From NCBI GenBank assembly GCA_049324695.1, contig JBMOMJ010000067.1, forward strand, positions 62,001 through 126,000: a DNA stretch of 64,000 nt, given 5' to 3'. Under the pieces are notes generated by a model. The model had not been told where the DNA came from, did not search any database, and saw nothing but the letters and a program-made list of their open reading frames with translations. Of the stretch, positions 56,577-64,000 are shown in pieces; the first letter of the stretch is position 1, and every line of letters begins with the position of its first letter. The stretch comes from PMG-095 sp049324695. GTDB lineage: Bacteria > Myxococcota_A > Polyangia > Polyangiales > Polyangiaceae. A program made the position numbers and the translations under genes.

Positions 56577-56774
56577 TTAGCTAGCGCCGCGTTTTCGCGT
56601 AGCCGCGGCGGAGACCATGGGCGTCGAGCTGTAACTCTCTCGGCACGACGGAAGCTGGGTGCGCTCGAGCATGACGGAACACGTCCGCGTCGAAGTTCCG
56701 GTTTGCTCGCCCGTAGGCTTCGTGTTTAACGTGAGCCCGTTTTTTCTTTCTTCGGTTACCGGGTTTGTTCCGAG

Positions 56775-57971
56775 ATGCAGTTGCAAAGGCGTTCGTGGTC
56801 GCGCTGGGGGAGCAGAGGGGTATTCGCGCTGGGGTTTTGCCTCATGTGGATTCGAGCTGCGCACGCCGAACCACAGGACGCCGAAGCCAAGCGCGTGGGC
56901 GGCGGCGCCATGACTCAGGACTACATGAGCGGCAAGTTTGCAGCGGCTCAGCAGAAGCTCGAAAAAGCAATCAAGATCTGCAAACAAGGCAAGTGCTCCG
57001 GCAAGGTGCTCGCACGCCTGTATCGCGATCTCGGTGTCGTCTATCTCGGTGGCTTGAACAAACCGAAGCAGGGCAAAGAAGCCCTTGCGCGGGCCGTGCA
57101 GGCCGACCCCTCGATACAGCTCGAAGCAGACCTCATGACGCCGGAAATCGCGGCGGCGTTCAAAGAAGTCGGTGGTGAGCAGCGCGGCAAGAAGAGCAAA
57201 CCCGAGCCCGCCGACAAACCCGAAAAGAGCGAGCCTCAACGCAAAGCCGAGCCCGAGCGCGACGCGGACGGCGCGGAGAAGATCGAACTCGAAGAAGAGC
57301 CCGAAGCCTCGAAGCCAGAAGCCGTTGCGCCCGCCGAGGAAACTGCAGACGACGGCAGCGCGCACAAAAATTGGTTTTCCCTGGGTGTGCAACAAGACTT
57401 TTTGCTGCACAAGGAAACGTCCAAAGTCTGCTTTGGTCAGGACTACACCTGCTACGGCCCCGGCGGAGTCGAATACACGGGGAACATCGACGAAGGAGCC
57501 GGCAATCAAGCTTCCGGTGGCTTCGGCCTAGCCACCACGCGCATCCTGCTCGGCTATGATCGTTTGCTCACCGATAAAATCCTCGCCGGCGCGCGCCTCG
57601 GCCTCGCATTCGGCGGCGCACCAGCAGGCTCAGCCGCGGGCAAGTTCCTCCCTCTCCACGTCGAGCTTCGCGGCGCGTACTTCTTCGGGACGCAGCCATT
57701 CGTTCAAACTGGCTTCCGCCCCTACGCCGGTATCGCTGCGGGCGTTGCCGAAGTCGACGGTCACATCGCCGTCGACTACTTCGACAATGGCAATCGCAGC
57801 GTGCTCGACGCCTGGCGCAAGACCGGCAAAATGTTTGCAGCGATCAACCTGGGAACCCAGTTCGCGCTCACGAAAACTTCCGCTATCAACGCCGAAGCAC
57901 GCGTCATGTTCATGCTCGGCACCAGTGCCATCGCGCCCGCGCTCTCAATCGGCTACGTGCACGGCCTGTAA
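56775..57971 (+). CDS. TPR/beta-barrel outer membrane protein (hypothetical)
   Basis: A 398-residue protein with a signal peptide ending IRAAHAEP. Residues about 45-120 are helical with TPR-like KFAAAQQKLEKAIKICKQGK. An acidic Lys/Glu/Pro stretch follows (120-195), then a predicted barrel (about 200 to the end) with strands such as LGYDRLLTDKILAGARLGLA, ending in IGYVHGL. This type is frequent in myxobacteria. Its location between lipoprotein paralogues suggests a part in the sugar locus, but it may be general. Confidence 0.7.
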   Translation: MQLQRRSWSRWGSRGVFALGFCLMWIRAAHAEPQDAEAKRVGGGAMTQDYMSGKFAAAQQKLEKAIKICKQGKCSGKVLARLYRDLGVVYLGGLNKPKQGKEALARAVQADPSIQLEADLMTPEIAAAFKEVGGEQRGKKSKPEPADKPEKSEPQRKAEPERDADGAEKIELEEEPEASKPEAVAPAEETADDGSAHKNWFSLGVQQDFLLHKETSKVCFGQDYTCYGPGGVEYTGNIDEGAGNQASGGFGLATTRILLGYDRLLTDKILAGARLGLAFGGAPAGSAAGKFLPLHVELRGAYFFGTQPFVQTGFRPYAGIAAGVAEVDGHIAVDYFDNGNRSVLDAWRKTGKMFAAINLGTQFALTKTSAINAEARVMFMLGTSAIAPALSIGYVHGL

Positions 57972-58240
57972 GCTAACTGCAGGGTACGGTTCGTTGACTG
58001 TGACCTCCGACCTGGGACCGGTCCCGCATCGCCGCCTTGCGACCCAATCACGAACCCAGTGGTGCAGGGTGTGACAGACTTGTCATAGGGCAGTTTTGGT
58101 ATTCTGCCTTGCCCCTCGGTACGGACTGAACTACAGGGGCAAGCTGCTTGACGATCCCGAGCGCGCCGCGGATACTCTTGCGGCCCGCCGATACGAGAGG
58201 GCGACCCCTTCCATTAATCCTGCGAGGCCTCGATTAGATC
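57972..58240. other. Intergenic region with a GGGACCGGTCCC palindrome
   Basis: 269 bp before the second CBM-like lipoprotein gene. At 58014-58025 there is a perfect 12-bp palindrome GGGACCGGTCCC. Further on, TTGTCA and TATTCT (14-bp spacing) form a poor promoter-like pair. No gene is seen in it. Confidence 0.35.
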
Positions 58241-59029
58241 ATGAAGAATCACGTAACTGCACTCTTACTGGCAATTAGCGCGGGTGCGATGTCCGTTGCC
58301 TGCGGTAGCGACGACTCCAACGGCAGTGGCGGCTCCGGCGGTATGGGCAATGTCGGCGGCAACGGCGGCATGGGCAACTCCGACCTCGAGCTCAAGGCGG
58401 ACGCGACGGGCTACGTTCAGAACGACGCGATCGGCATCAAAGGCGCCTGGTACGCCTACGCTGACAGCATCGGCTCGAACGGCATGCCTCCGGGCAACTG
58501 TCAAACGATCGGCATGCACCCCGATTCGGAGTGCGCCCAGGTGACTTCGCCCGCGCCGGGCAGTTTCCCCAACACTGACAACAAGCTCTGCACCGAGGGC
58601 ACCGTGGAAGCGGTTGGTATGCTCAACGGCATGCCAGACTACAGCAACCAGTGGGGCGCCGGCATCGGGCTCGACTTCAACAACGCCGGCATGGGCGCCA
58701 CGAAGATGCCGTTCAACGCCCAGGCGGCCGGTGTGAAGGGCGTGAGCTTCGAAATCGACATGCCGCCCGGCACGGGTCTTCGCGTTGAGTTCCCCGACGC
58801 TGCTACCGATGGCAAGAGCGCCGCTTATTGGGGTGCCACGAGCTCCTACGGTCCGTCGCCCGTCAAGGCCGGCCTGAACACCATCACCTGGGACAAGGTG
58901 GTGCCGCCGGAAGCCACGATTCCGATGCTCGACACGACCAAGCTCATGGGCATTCAGTTCCACGTGCCGACGAGCTCGACCAAGGCAACCTACAAGTTCT
59001 GCATCAGCAAGCTCTCGGTCATCAAGTAA
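58241..59029 (+). CDS. Gly-linker lipoprotein with a CBM-like domain (paralogue 2)
   Basis: 262 residues. The signal ends in MSVACGS (lipobox Cys at about residue 21), with a short linker of Gly, Ser, Met and Asn. The domain reads IKGAWYAYADSIGSNGMPPG, then AAGVKGVSFEIDMPPGTGLR, and KLMGIQFHVPTS with a last KFCISKLSVI. It shares the WY-x-x-x-D-x-x-GS and F/K-G-[IV]-S-F patterns with the lipoproteins at 55524 and 59261. Two Cys in the loop after the WY motif probably form a disulfide. A strong terminator follows. Confidence 0.75.
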   Translation: MKNHVTALLLAISAGAMSVACGSDDSNGSGGSGGMGNVGGNGGMGNSDLELKADATGYVQNDAIGIKGAWYAYADSIGSNGMPPGNCQTIGMHPDSECAQVTSPAPGSFPNTDNKLCTEGTVEAVGMLNGMPDYSNQWGAGIGLDFNNAGMGATKMPFNAQAAGVKGVSFEIDMPPGTGLRVEFPDAATDGKSAAYWGATSSYGPSPVKAGLNTITWDKVVPPEATIPMLDTTKLMGIQFHVPTSSTKATYKFCISKLSVIK

Positions 59030-59057
59030 GCAAAAGCGCTCAACAAAAGCGCAAGCT

Positions 59058-59100
59058 GCGACGGCCCGCTGGTTTCCCCCGCGGGCCGTCGTGCTTTTGT
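59058..59100 (+). terminator. Rho-independent terminator
   Basis: GCGACGGCCCGC pairs with GCGGGCCGTCGT around an 11-nt loop, followed by GCTTTTGT. It starts 29 bp after the stop of the lipoprotein gene at 58241. It is the best-formed terminator in the window and probably separates that transcript from the next gene. Confidence 0.8.
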
Positions 59101-59260
59101 CGGCAAACTCCTCAGAAAAGCCATGTGGAATCGGTTCCAGGTCATGGCAGGGGGCTTGACTTCGCCGAGAAAGCAAGCGAAATCCCACCGCCAAAGCCGG
59201 GCCTCCATCTACGGCTCGGGTTCGGGAGCGGCGCCGATTCGGGAGCGCCCAGGAGAAGCC

Positions 59261-59989
59261 ATGAACAATATCTCAGCCTTGAAGGTAATTGCTTTGATCG
59301 GCTGCGTCGCGCTCGGCGGCTGCAGAAAGCGCATCGATCCGGGTTCGGCCGAAGCGCGTGAATCGCCAGACGGGCGCGCCTGTCCGCCAGCCATCGGCAT
59401 GATTTCGGACGCCGAGTCCAACAGCAATCAAACGAACACGATTCAGGGCCGTGGCGGCTACTGGTACACGTTCGTCGACAAGGCGGGGTCGAGCGTAGTG
59501 CCCACCGCAGGCGAGCAGGGTGGCACCTTCACGATGACCGAAGGCGGCGCAAACGGCACCAAGTACGCCGCGCGCATGACCGGTTCGATCGGCGGCGCTG
59601 ACATTGTGTATGCCGGCATGGGTTTGAACTTCGTTGATCCCAAGGGTCAGTACGACGCCAGCAAGTTCAAGGGGATCTCGTTCTGGGCGAAGAAGGGTCC
59701 GGGTTCGACGGGTACTGTGCGCCTGAAGGTGCCGGACAAGAACACCGATCCGGACGGCAAGGTGTGCACGGCTTGCTTCAACGACTTCGGTATCGATCTG
59801 CAGCTCACGGAGCAGTGGACGCAGTTCACGGTGCCGTTCACCTCGATGAAGCAGATTCCGGGTTGGGGTTCGCCGCACACCTCCGGCATCGTGCCTTCGA
59901 CGATTTACGGTATGCAGTTTCAGGTCAACGAGAAGAACTCCAAGTTCGACATTTGGGTGGACGAGATTCAGTTCACCGGCTGCCAGTGA
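59261..59989 (+). CDS. Gly-poor lipoprotein with a CBM-like domain (paralogue 3)
   Basis: 242 residues from ATG 59261, with AGGAG upstream. The signal ends VALGGC. The domain starts quickly, without the long Gly linker: GGYWYTFVDKAGSSVVPTAG, then YDASKFKGISFWAKKG and FDIWVDEIQFTGC. It is very close in pattern to the protein at 55524. A CxxC (VCTACFND) and a final Cys may form disulfides. It precedes the GH9 gene by 215 bp and is likely exported to the surface with it. Confidence 0.75.
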   Translation: MNNISALKVIALIGCVALGGCRKRIDPGSAEARESPDGRACPPAIGMISDAESNSNQTNTIQGRGGYWYTFVDKAGSSVVPTAGEQGGTFTMTEGGANGTKYAARMTGSIGGADIVYAGMGLNFVDPKGQYDASKFKGISFWAKKGPGSTGTVRLKVPDKNTDPDGKVCTACFNDFGIDLQLTEQWTQFTVPFTSMKQIPGWGSPHTSGIVPSTIYGMQFQVNEKNSKFDIWVDEIQFTGCQ

Positions 59990-60204
59990 GCCGCTTCGGC
60001 TGAGAGCGGCTCGGGGCGGTCGGCACGCTGGGCGACACGTCGGGTAGGTGGGTTCACCAACTGCTTCGATAAGTCGGTCGAGCGCGCAGCTCCCTGGTGA
60101 GGGCGGCAGACGGCGCAAGGTTTCGCGTCGCTGCCGCCTTTCCTGCTGTTGGCACTTCCACCCGGCGCCCCAAGCGGCTACTGCCGCTCGCTGCGATTGA
60201 TCCA

Positions 60205-62577
60205 ATGAGCCTAGCTTCGTCGCCTCTGCCTGCCGCCTGCGCTCGTGTCTATTGCTTGCTCGGGTCGCTGTTCGCCGCTGCGTGCTTCACCCCGGGTACT
60301 CCCGCGACGACACCGTTGCCAGGCACGAGCGCTGCTGAACGTGCCGTGACGATTGGGCCGGCGAACAACTTGCTTGCAGCGTCGGACTTCAACGACGGCA
60401 AGAGCGTACCGTGGACGACTTCGTTCAGCGCTCCAGCGGACGGATCTGCGGAGGTCAAGAACGGCGCCTACTGCGTTACGGTCGCCAACAAGGGCGTCAA
60501 GCGCTGGGACGCGCAGTTTCGTCACCGCGACATGGTGATTCAGCGCGGTCACACGTACACGATTCAGTTCAAAGCGTGGGCTTCTGCGCCCACGAAGGCG
60601 CGCCCCAAAGTTGGCATGTCGGGTCCGCCTTATGCCGAGTACTGGTCGAGCCCAATCGAGATCTCGACGACGCCGCAAACATATGTCGGCAAGTTCACGA
60701 TGCTCGCCAAGGACGACGATCCCACGGCAGAGCTAGCTTTTCATGTGGGCGGCGACATGGCATTGCCCGCGACGCCCTTCGAGATTTGCATCGACGACAT
60801 TCGCCTCGATGATCCGGAGTTCACGCGGCCGGCGGCTGCAGCGAGCTCGGCGCAGGCTGCAAGCGTGCCCGCGCCGACCGTCGCGGTGAACCAGGTCGGC
60901 TACCTGCCGCGCGCGACGAAGATCGCAACTGCCAAGAACGCAGCGAAGTCGCCGCAGAGCTGGGAGCTCGTGGACGCAACGGGCAAGGTGGTTGCGAACG
61001 GCCAGACGAAGGTATTCGGTGACGACGCCGCTTCGGGCGAGCACGTGCACCTGATCGATTTCACGAGCGTGAAAGCGACGGGCGAAAGCTTCGTGCTGCG
61101 CATCGGCAACGAAGTGAGCTACCCATTCGATATCTCGCAGAACCTCTACGAGAAGATGAAGTACGACGCGCTTTCGTACTTTTATCACAACCGCAGCGGT
61201 ATCGAGATTGCGATGCCTTACGCTGGCGACGCTAGCCTCGCGCGGCCTGCGGGGCACCTGAACGACAAGAGCGCAAAATGCCTGCCCGGTAGCGGTTGTG
61301 ACTACAGCCTCGATGTCTCGGGAGGTTGGTACGACGCGGGTGACCACGGCAAGTACGTAGTAAACGGCGGCATTTCGCTGTGGACGCTGCTGAACTGGTA
61401 CGAGCGCAGCAAGTTCCTCGGTAGCTCCAGCGCGGAGTTCGGCGATGGAAAGCTCGCCATCCCCGAGAACAAAAACGGTGTCGCCGATATTCTCGACGAG
61501 GCGCGCTGGCAGCTCGAGTTCATGCTGCGGATGCAAGTGCCGGAGGGCAAGCCGCTCGCGGGAATGGCGCATCACAAGGTTCACGACGAAGCCTGGACTG
61601 CGCTCGGGCTCGCCCCACACGAAGACAAGATGACGCGCTACCTGCACAAGCCGAGCACGGCGGCGACGTTGAACTTGGCCGCAACGGCAGCGCAGGGTGC
61701 GCGCATTTGGAAAGGCATCGACGCGGCGTTTTCAGCCAAGTGCCTGCAAGCTGCCGAGCGCGCTTGGGCCGCTGCCCGCCAGAACCCAGGGCTCTTGGCG
61801 TCGGCCACGGATGACAAGGGTGGGGGAACCTACGCGGACGCAAACGTCTCCGACGAGTTCTATTGGGCTGCGGCCGAGTTGTTCGTGACGACGGGCAAAG
61901 CCGAGTACAAGCAGTTCCTGGATGCGTCGCCGTTGAACGCTCGCTTTCCAACGGACGCGGGCGGTCACCTCTCCAGCGTGAACTGGGGTACGACCGATGG
62001 CCTCGGGATGATTTCGATGGCCGTCGTGCCGAGCAAGGCAGACCAGAAGACGCTGCGCGCCCGCATCACACAAGCCGCCGATCGCTTCCTTGCCGTCAGC
62101 GAAAAGGAGGGCTACCGCACGCTGCTCGCGCGCACTGCCGAGGGCAAGTACCTGTGGGGCTCGAACTCCTTCGTGCTGAACAACATGCTGGTGGTCGCGC
62201 TCGCCTATGACTTCACCAAGCAGCAAAAGTACCTGGACGGCGTAGTGCTGGGCATGGATTACCTCCTGGGGCGAAACCCGCTCGCCCAGTCGTACGTCAC
62301 CGGCTACGGCGAGAAACCGCTGCAGAACCCGCACCATCGCTTCTGGGCGCACCAGGTGAACGCCAAGTATCCGAAGGCGCCGCCCGGTGTTGTTTCTGGC
62401 GGCCCGAACTCCACCATCGACGACCCGTATTCGAAGGGCGCCGGTCTACGCGGCTGCGTGCCAGAAAAGTGCTACATCGACCACTGCGAAGCCTGGAGCG
62501 TCAACGAGATCACGATCAACTGGAACGCTCCCTTCGCTTGGACCACTGCTTGGCTCGACGAAAAGAGCAAGAAGTAA
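60205..62577 (+). CDS. GH9 cellulase lipoprotein (CBM4/9 - Ig-like - GH9)
   Basis: 790 residues from ATG 60205. The signal has a lipobox FAAAC (Cys27), so the enzyme is tethered. Residues about 53-185 form a CBM4/9-type module (NLLAASDFNDGKSVPWTTSF). The Ig-like domain of GH9 spans about 224-310 (PTVAVNQVGYLPRATKIA). The catalytic domain has GGWYDAGDHGKYVVNGG (Asp377 and Asp380), QNPHHRFWAH and WSVNEITINWNAPFAW (acid Glu768). GH9 enzymes cut cellulose with inversion. Its neighbours are CBM-like lipoproteins and a cellobiose phosphorylase. Confidence 0.94.
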   Translation: MSLASSPLPAACARVYCLLGSLFAAACFTPGTPATTPLPGTSAAERAVTIGPANNLLAASDFNDGKSVPWTTSFSAPADGSAEVKNGAYCVTVANKGVKRWDAQFRHRDMVIQRGHTYTIQFKAWASAPTKARPKVGMSGPPYAEYWSSPIEISTTPQTYVGKFTMLAKDDDPTAELAFHVGGDMALPATPFEICIDDIRLDDPEFTRPAAAASSAQAASVPAPTVAVNQVGYLPRATKIATAKNAAKSPQSWELVDATGKVVANGQTKVFGDDAASGEHVHLIDFTSVKATGESFVLRIGNEVSYPFDISQNLYEKMKYDALSYFYHNRSGIEIAMPYAGDASLARPAGHLNDKSAKCLPGSGCDYSLDVSGGWYDAGDHGKYVVNGGISLWTLLNWYERSKFLGSSSAEFGDGKLAIPENKNGVADILDEARWQLEFMLRMQVPEGKPLAGMAHHKVHDEAWTALGLAPHEDKMTRYLHKPSTAATLNLAATAAQGARIWKGIDAAFSAKCLQAAERAWAAARQNPGLLASATDDKGGGTYADANVSDEFYWAAAELFVTTGKAEYKQFLDASPLNARFPTDAGGHLSSVNWGTTDGLGMISMAVVPSKADQKTLRARITQAADRFLAVSEKEGYRTLLARTAEGKYLWGSNSFVLNNMLVVALAYDFTKQQKYLDGVVLGMDYLLGRNPLAQSYVTGYGEKPLQNPHHRFWAHQVNAKYPKAPPGVVSGGPNSTIDDPYSKGAGLRGCVPEKCYIDHCEAWSVNEITINWNAPFAWTTAWLDEKSKK

Positions 62578-62615
62578 CCCCATTCCCCGAAAGCTCGAAC
62601 CCGAGGCATAGAACG

Positions 62616-64000
62616 ATGCGTTTTGGCCATTTCGACGACGAAAACCGCGAGTACGTGATTGAGACCCCGAAGACTCCGTACCCGTGGATCAACTACCTCG
62701 GTACCGAGAGTTTCTTCGGCTTGGTCTCACATCAGAGCGGCGGTTACTGTTTCTTCCGTGACGCGCGCCTGCGCCGCCTGACGCGTTATCGCTACAACAA
62801 CGTGCCGGTCGATAGCGGCGGCCGTTACTACTACATCGTCGACGGTAAGGATTACTGGACGCCGAGCTACATGCCGGTCAAACGCGCGCTCGATCGCTTC
62901 GAGTGCCGTCACGGCCTCGGTTACACGCGCATTACCGGCGTTCGCAACGGCATCGAAGCGGAGACGTTGTTTTTCGTGCCGCTCGGCGAAACCTGCGAAG
63001 TGCATCAGGTCACGTTGCGCAACAAGTCGAAGGAGAAGCGCAGCCTCAAGCTGTTCTCCTTCGTGGAATGGTGCTTGTGGAACGCGTGGGACGACCAGAC
63101 CAACTTCCAGCGCAATTTCAGCACTGGCGAGGTGGAGGTCGAAGGCTCGACCATCTATCACAAGACCGAGTACCGCGAGCGCCGTGAGCACTTCGCGTTC
63201 TTCCACGTGAACCAGAAGCTTGCTGGCTTCGATACGGATCGCGAGAGCTTCCTTGGCACCTACAACGGCTTCGGTGAGCCGGACGTGGTGGCTGAAGGGA
63301 AGTCCAAGAACTCGATGGCGAGCGGTTGGCACCCGATCGGCTCGCATTGCGTCGAGGTGGAGCTCGCGCCGGGCGAAGAGCGCTCGATCGTGTTCGTGCT
63401 CGGCTACGTCGAAAATCCGCGCGACCAGAAGTGGGAGAAGCCGGGCGTCATCAACAAGAAGCGCGCCAAAGAGCTAATCGCCAAGTTCTCTACGCCGGAG
63501 CAGGTGCAGGCCGCGCACGCTCGCATCAAGAGCTACTGGCAAGAGCTGCTCTCGAGCTTCCAAGTGAAGTCGAGCGACGAAAAGCTCGATCGCATGGTGA
63601 ACGTCTGGAATCAGTACCAATGCATGGTGACGTTCAACATGTCGCGTTCGGCCTCGTACTTCGAGTCCGGCATCGGTCGCGGCATGGGTTTCCGCGATTC
63701 GAATCAAGACTTGCTCGGCTTCGTACACTTGGTGCCGGAGCGCGCACGCGAGCGCATCATCGATATCGCCTCCACGCAGTTCCCGGACGGCAGCGCGTAT
63801 CACCAGTACCAGCCGCTCACCAAGCGCGGGAACAACGATATCGGCAGCGGCTTCAACGACGACCCGCTGTGGCTGATTTTGGGCGTCGCCGCCTACATCA
63901 AGGAGACCGGCGATTGGGGCATCCTCGATGAGCAGGTTCCGTTCGACAACGATCCCAACAACAAGGCTTCGTTGCTCGAGCACTTGAAGCGCAGCTTCGA
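62616..64000 (+). CDS. Cellobiose/cellodextrin phosphorylase (GH94), N-terminal part
   Basis: The first 461 residues, up to the window edge, with no signal peptide, so it is cytoplasmic. The N-terminal domain starts MRFGHFDDENREYVIETPKT and has PYPWINYLGTESFFGLVS; a later ESGIGRGMGFRDSNQDLLG contains the acid Asp and substrate residues of GH94 cellobiose phosphorylases. It splits beta-1,4-glucosides with phosphate to give glucose 1-phosphate. It lies 38 bp after the GH9 gene. The rest of the catalytic barrel is outside the window. Confidence 0.93.
   Translation, partial: MRFGHFDDENREYVIETPKTPYPWINYLGTESFFGLVSHQSGGYCFFRDARLRRLTRYRYNNVPVDSGGRYYYIVDGKDYWTPSYMPVKRALDRFECRHGLGYTRITGVRNGIEAETLFFVPLGETCEVHQVTLRNKSKEKRSLKLFSFVEWCLWNAWDDQTNFQRNFSTGEVEVEGSTIYHKTEYRERREHFAFFHVNQKLAGFDTDRESFLGTYNGFGEPDVVAEGKSKNSMASGWHPIGSHCVEVELAPGEERSIVFVLGYVENPRDQKWEKPGVINKKRAKELIAKFSTPEQVQAAHARIKSYWQELLSSFQVKSSDEKLDRMVNVWNQYQCMVTFNMSRSASYFESGIGRGMGFRDSNQDLLGFVHLVPERARERIIDIASTQFPDGSAYHQYQPLTKRGNNDIGSGFNDDPLWLILGVAAYIKETGDWGILDEQVPFDNDPNNKASLLEHLKRSF

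Noticed and set aside
59150..59170. TGGCAGGGGGCTTGAC as a sigma-54 promoter
   Set aside because: It has GG but the downstream element is GA rather than GC, and the spacing fits only loosely; too weak to call.
58265..59194. 309-residue minus-strand frame opposite the CBM-like lipoprotein
   Set aside because: It is the antisense shadow of a gene with a signal, lipobox and paralogues.
60733..61647. 304-residue minus-strand frame opposite GH9
   Set aside because: It lies in antisense to the catalytic domain of the cellulase; no motifs.

Overview
The window looks like chromosomal DNA of a GC-rich myxobacterium, most likely of the Sorangium/Polyangium type. Several things seen here fit that lineage together: an FHA-fronted sigma-54 enhancer-binding protein, a DUF4388 protein, TonB-C/AgmX-like repeats, DUF4266/DUF3570 proteins, many secreted lipoproteins with Gly/Ser-rich linkers, frequent GTG and TTG starts, and a cellulose-degrading locus. 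No rRNA, CRISPR array, prophage or intact insertion sequence was seen. Two tRNA genes (Lys-UUU and Gly-CCC) are present. All assignments come from reading motifs; no database search was run.

Layout. 1-6.6 kb: an LD-carboxypeptidase (cut by the window edge), a PlsC-like acyltransferase, an SDR epimerase, two tiny lipoproteins, the ribosome factors RsfS and RlmH, TatC/TatB and a PrsW-type membrane protease. 6.6-13.6 kb (minus strand): acyl-CoA dehydrogenase, two very small membrane proteins and CcmC, a TolC-like outer-membrane factor, a TPR protein and a DEAD-box helicase. 13.7-21.7 kb: a polyprenyl diphosphate synthase, a TPR protein with a degenerate zincin-like tail, an L,D-transpeptidase lipoprotein, a proline-rich membrane protein and PanD. 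21.7-26.9 kb (minus strand): a run with a methyltransferase, a PfkB kinase, Gmk, YicC, DUF507, a RelA/SpoT-like family protein and a small membrane protein outside the usual length cut-off. 27-33 kb: a secreted redox-like cluster (lipoprotein with a split Cys...CysHis motif, SH3/beta-barrel protein, DUF4266, DUF3570), the FHA/sigma-54 regulator, a cytochrome c lipoprotein and an OmpA-like lipoprotein. 33-43 kb: DnaE, DUF4388, tRNA-Lys and several myxobacterial hypothetical proteins. 43.5-47 kb: a zinc-ribbon protein, tRNA-Gly, a frameshifted Rpn-family gene, and a fusion of an indoleamine-2,3-dioxygenase-like domain to a cytochrome b5 domain.

47.3-64 kb forms a sugar and cellulose region. On the minus strand are an aldo/keto reductase, a 6-phosphofructokinase with pyrophosphate-type active-site residues, and a MalK/UgpC-type ATPase. 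Diverging from the ATPase are a membrane-anchored sugar-binding protein, two permeases and a galactokinase. Downstream are three related Gly-linker lipoproteins that resemble carbohydrate-binding modules, a beta-barrel protein, a GH9 cellulase that is itself a lipoprotein, and a GH94 cellobiose phosphorylase running off the window end. Read together (inference), surface lipoproteins bind and cut cellulose, the ABC importer takes up cellodextrins, and phosphorolysis plus a pyrophosphate-linked PFK save ATP.

The two observations most worth a second look are the dioxygenase-cytochrome b5 fusion at 45087-47120 and the lipoprotein-based cellulolytic locus at 49702-64000.
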